Shown in pieces: positions 63,117 to 64,000 of a stretch of DNA of 64,000 bases; position 1 is the stretch's first letter, and each line of letters begins with the position of its first letter. Under the pieces are notes generated by a model. The model was not told the DNA's origin, made no database searches, and worked only from the letters and a program-made list of their open reading frames with translations. The stretch comes from Acetobacteraceae bacterium (GTDB lineage: Bacteria; Pseudomonadota; Alphaproteobacteria; Acetobacterales; Acetobacteraceae). The position numbers and the translations under genes are program-made. The stretch is from the NCBI GenBank assembly GCA_030041375.1, contig JASHOA010000059.1, positions 1-64,000 of the forward strand, read 5' to 3'.

Positions 63117-64000
63117 ATGGCCTCACGTGCAGCCCAGACCTCGCGCCTGCTCAGCGCTCGCCACGCGAGACTCTATCTGCCCGGCCTTGGCTTGATCGCG
63201 TTCGCGGTCGGCTCGACGCATCCGGCGCGGGCTGCCACCCAGATCACCGGAGCCGGATCCACCTTCGACTATCCGCTTTTTTCCAAGGCTTTTTACGTTT
63301 ACGGCCAAAGCCACAGGGACGTGGCGGTGAACTACCAGTCCATCGGAAGTGGCGGCGGCATCCAGCAGTTCACCGCCGGAACAGTCGATTTCGGTGCGAG
63401 CGACGTGCCCATGAACGCCGAAGAACTGGCGCGTGCACACTTCGACGTGCTGCAAATTCCGGTCACGCTCGGAGGTGCGGGAATTGCCTACAATCTGCCC
63501 GGTGTCGCCAAGGGCCTGAAATTCACGCGCGAACTCGTCGCCGACATCTACCTCGGCAAGGTCAAGAAATGGAATGACCCCGCAATCGCCGCACTGAATC
63601 CCGGCGTGAAGTTGCCGAATATGCCGATAACCGTGGTCCACCGGTCCGACGGCTCCGGAACGACCTACATCTTCACTGACTTCCTGAGCCACGTTTCGCC
63701 CGAGTGGAAAGAGAAAGTCGGCACCGCCAAGAGCGTCCAGTGGCCGGCGCCAAGTAGTGTCGGCGGTAAGGGCAACGAGGGCGTCGCCGGCCTCGTGCGC
63801 CAGACGCCTGGTGCGATCGGCTATGTGGAGCTGGCCTATCTGCTTCAGAACGAAATGACGTACGGCCAAATCCAGAACCGTTCGGGCCAGTATGTATACC
63901 CGACGATCGACACCATCCGTGCGGCCGCGGCAACCAAACCCGACGTGTCGTCTACGAACTTCTCGATCGTGGATGCGGAAGGCGCCGAATCCTACCCGAT
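63117..64000 (+). CDS. pstS: phosphate ABC transporter substrate-binding protein, cut by window edge
   Basis: 294 codons visible, open at the right edge. Start ATG at 63117 after GGGGAGAA. Signal region LYLPGLGLIAFAVGSTHPARA. Phosphate-site segments GAGSTFDYPLFSKAF, SIGSGGGIQQFTAGTVDFGASD, VHRSDGSGTTYIFTDFL and GKGNEGVAGLVRQTPGAIGY are conserved. It binds periplasmic phosphate for the PstCAB importer. The pstC, pstA and pstB partners would lie beyond the window; the pstA piece at 61.9-62.4 kb is on the opposite strand. Confidence 0.95.
   Translation, partial: MASRAAQTSRLLSARHARLYLPGLGLIAFAVGSTHPARAATQITGAGSTFDYPLFSKAFYVYGQSHRDVAVNYQSIGSGGGIQQFTAGTVDFGASDVPMNAEELARAHFDVLQIPVTLGGAGIAYNLPGVAKGLKFTRELVADIYLGKVKKWNDPAIAALNPGVKLPNMPITVVHRSDGSGTTYIFTDFLSHVSPEWKEKVGTAKSVQWPAPSSVGGKGNEGVAGLVRQTPGAIGYVELAYLLQNEMTYGQIQNRSGQYVYPTIDTIRAAAATKPDVSSTNFSIVDAEGAESYP

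Overview
The window is GC-rich and gene-dense, with NAD-, CoA- and ABC-transporter-rich catabolic clusters. The order rpmH-rnpA-yidD-yidC-engB-argB (57.8-61.9 kb), a bacterial aspartate/glutamate leucyl-tRNA-protein transferase (Bpt), an RND efflux pair and an IS1182-type transposase suggest an alphaproteobacterium, probably Rhodospirillales/Acetobacteraceae. That placement is an inference from gene content. No tRNA, rRNA or CRISPR array was seen.

Layout. 0-0.3 kb: 5' end of an IS1182-like transposase and the first copy of an interspersed repeat. 0.2-5.3 kb: divergent catabolic cluster (CoA-transferase, alpha/beta hydrolase and TIM-barrel isomerase leftward; enolase-superfamily enzyme and an ATP-grasp-like unknown rightward). 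5.4-11.2 kb: histidine degradation, hutI-hutH-hutU leftward and hutF rightward, with a HutC-like operator between them. 11.3-17.1 kb: polyamine-type ABC transporter (ATPase leftward; two permeases and binding protein rightward) with an M20 amidohydrolase. 17.3-20.6 kb: small unknowns, a MarR regulator with a membrane protein, a secreted protein and a carboxymuconolactone decarboxylase-like protein. 20.7-24.8 kb: metallo-beta-lactamase-fold lactonase and penicillin-acylase-type Ntn hydrolase in tandem, then bpt. 25.0-29.4 kb: RND efflux pump. 29.6-31.7 kb: HMG-CoA lyase and a CoA-transferase. 32.3-36.4 kb: GYD protein, a large zinc-ribbon/cyclase/AAA/TPR regulator and a phosphatase-like protein. 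36.8-43.8 kb: aldehyde dehydrogenase, secreted beta-propeller, amino-acid ABC components without an ATPase, Tam methyltransferase and patatin. 43.9-46.4 kb: flavin disulphide oxidoreductase and NHL protein. 46.5-56.8 kb: sugar ABC transporter plus a GntR-headed operon (SDR, lactonase-like amidohydrolase, small barrel protein), an FMN 2-hydroxyacid dehydrogenase and a second sugar-binding protein, probably an oxidative deoxysugar or sugar-acid pathway. 56.9-61.9 kb: membrane protein and the housekeeping rpmH-argB block. 61.9-64 kb: arsR, an internally deleted pstA and pstS under a Pho-box-like site.

The most unusual sequence-level feature is a bipartite intergenic repeat of about 105 bp present six to seven times. 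One half is a 50-bp unit bounded by AGCCCGCGAT/ATCGCGGGCT. The other is a 10-17 bp hairpin whose two arms change together between copies. The 50-bp half abuts the stop codon of the neighbouring gene in five copies, and in two of these it supplies the TAG stop; the hairpin supplies a third stop elsewhere. It behaves like a mobile 3'-end or terminator element rather than random spacer.
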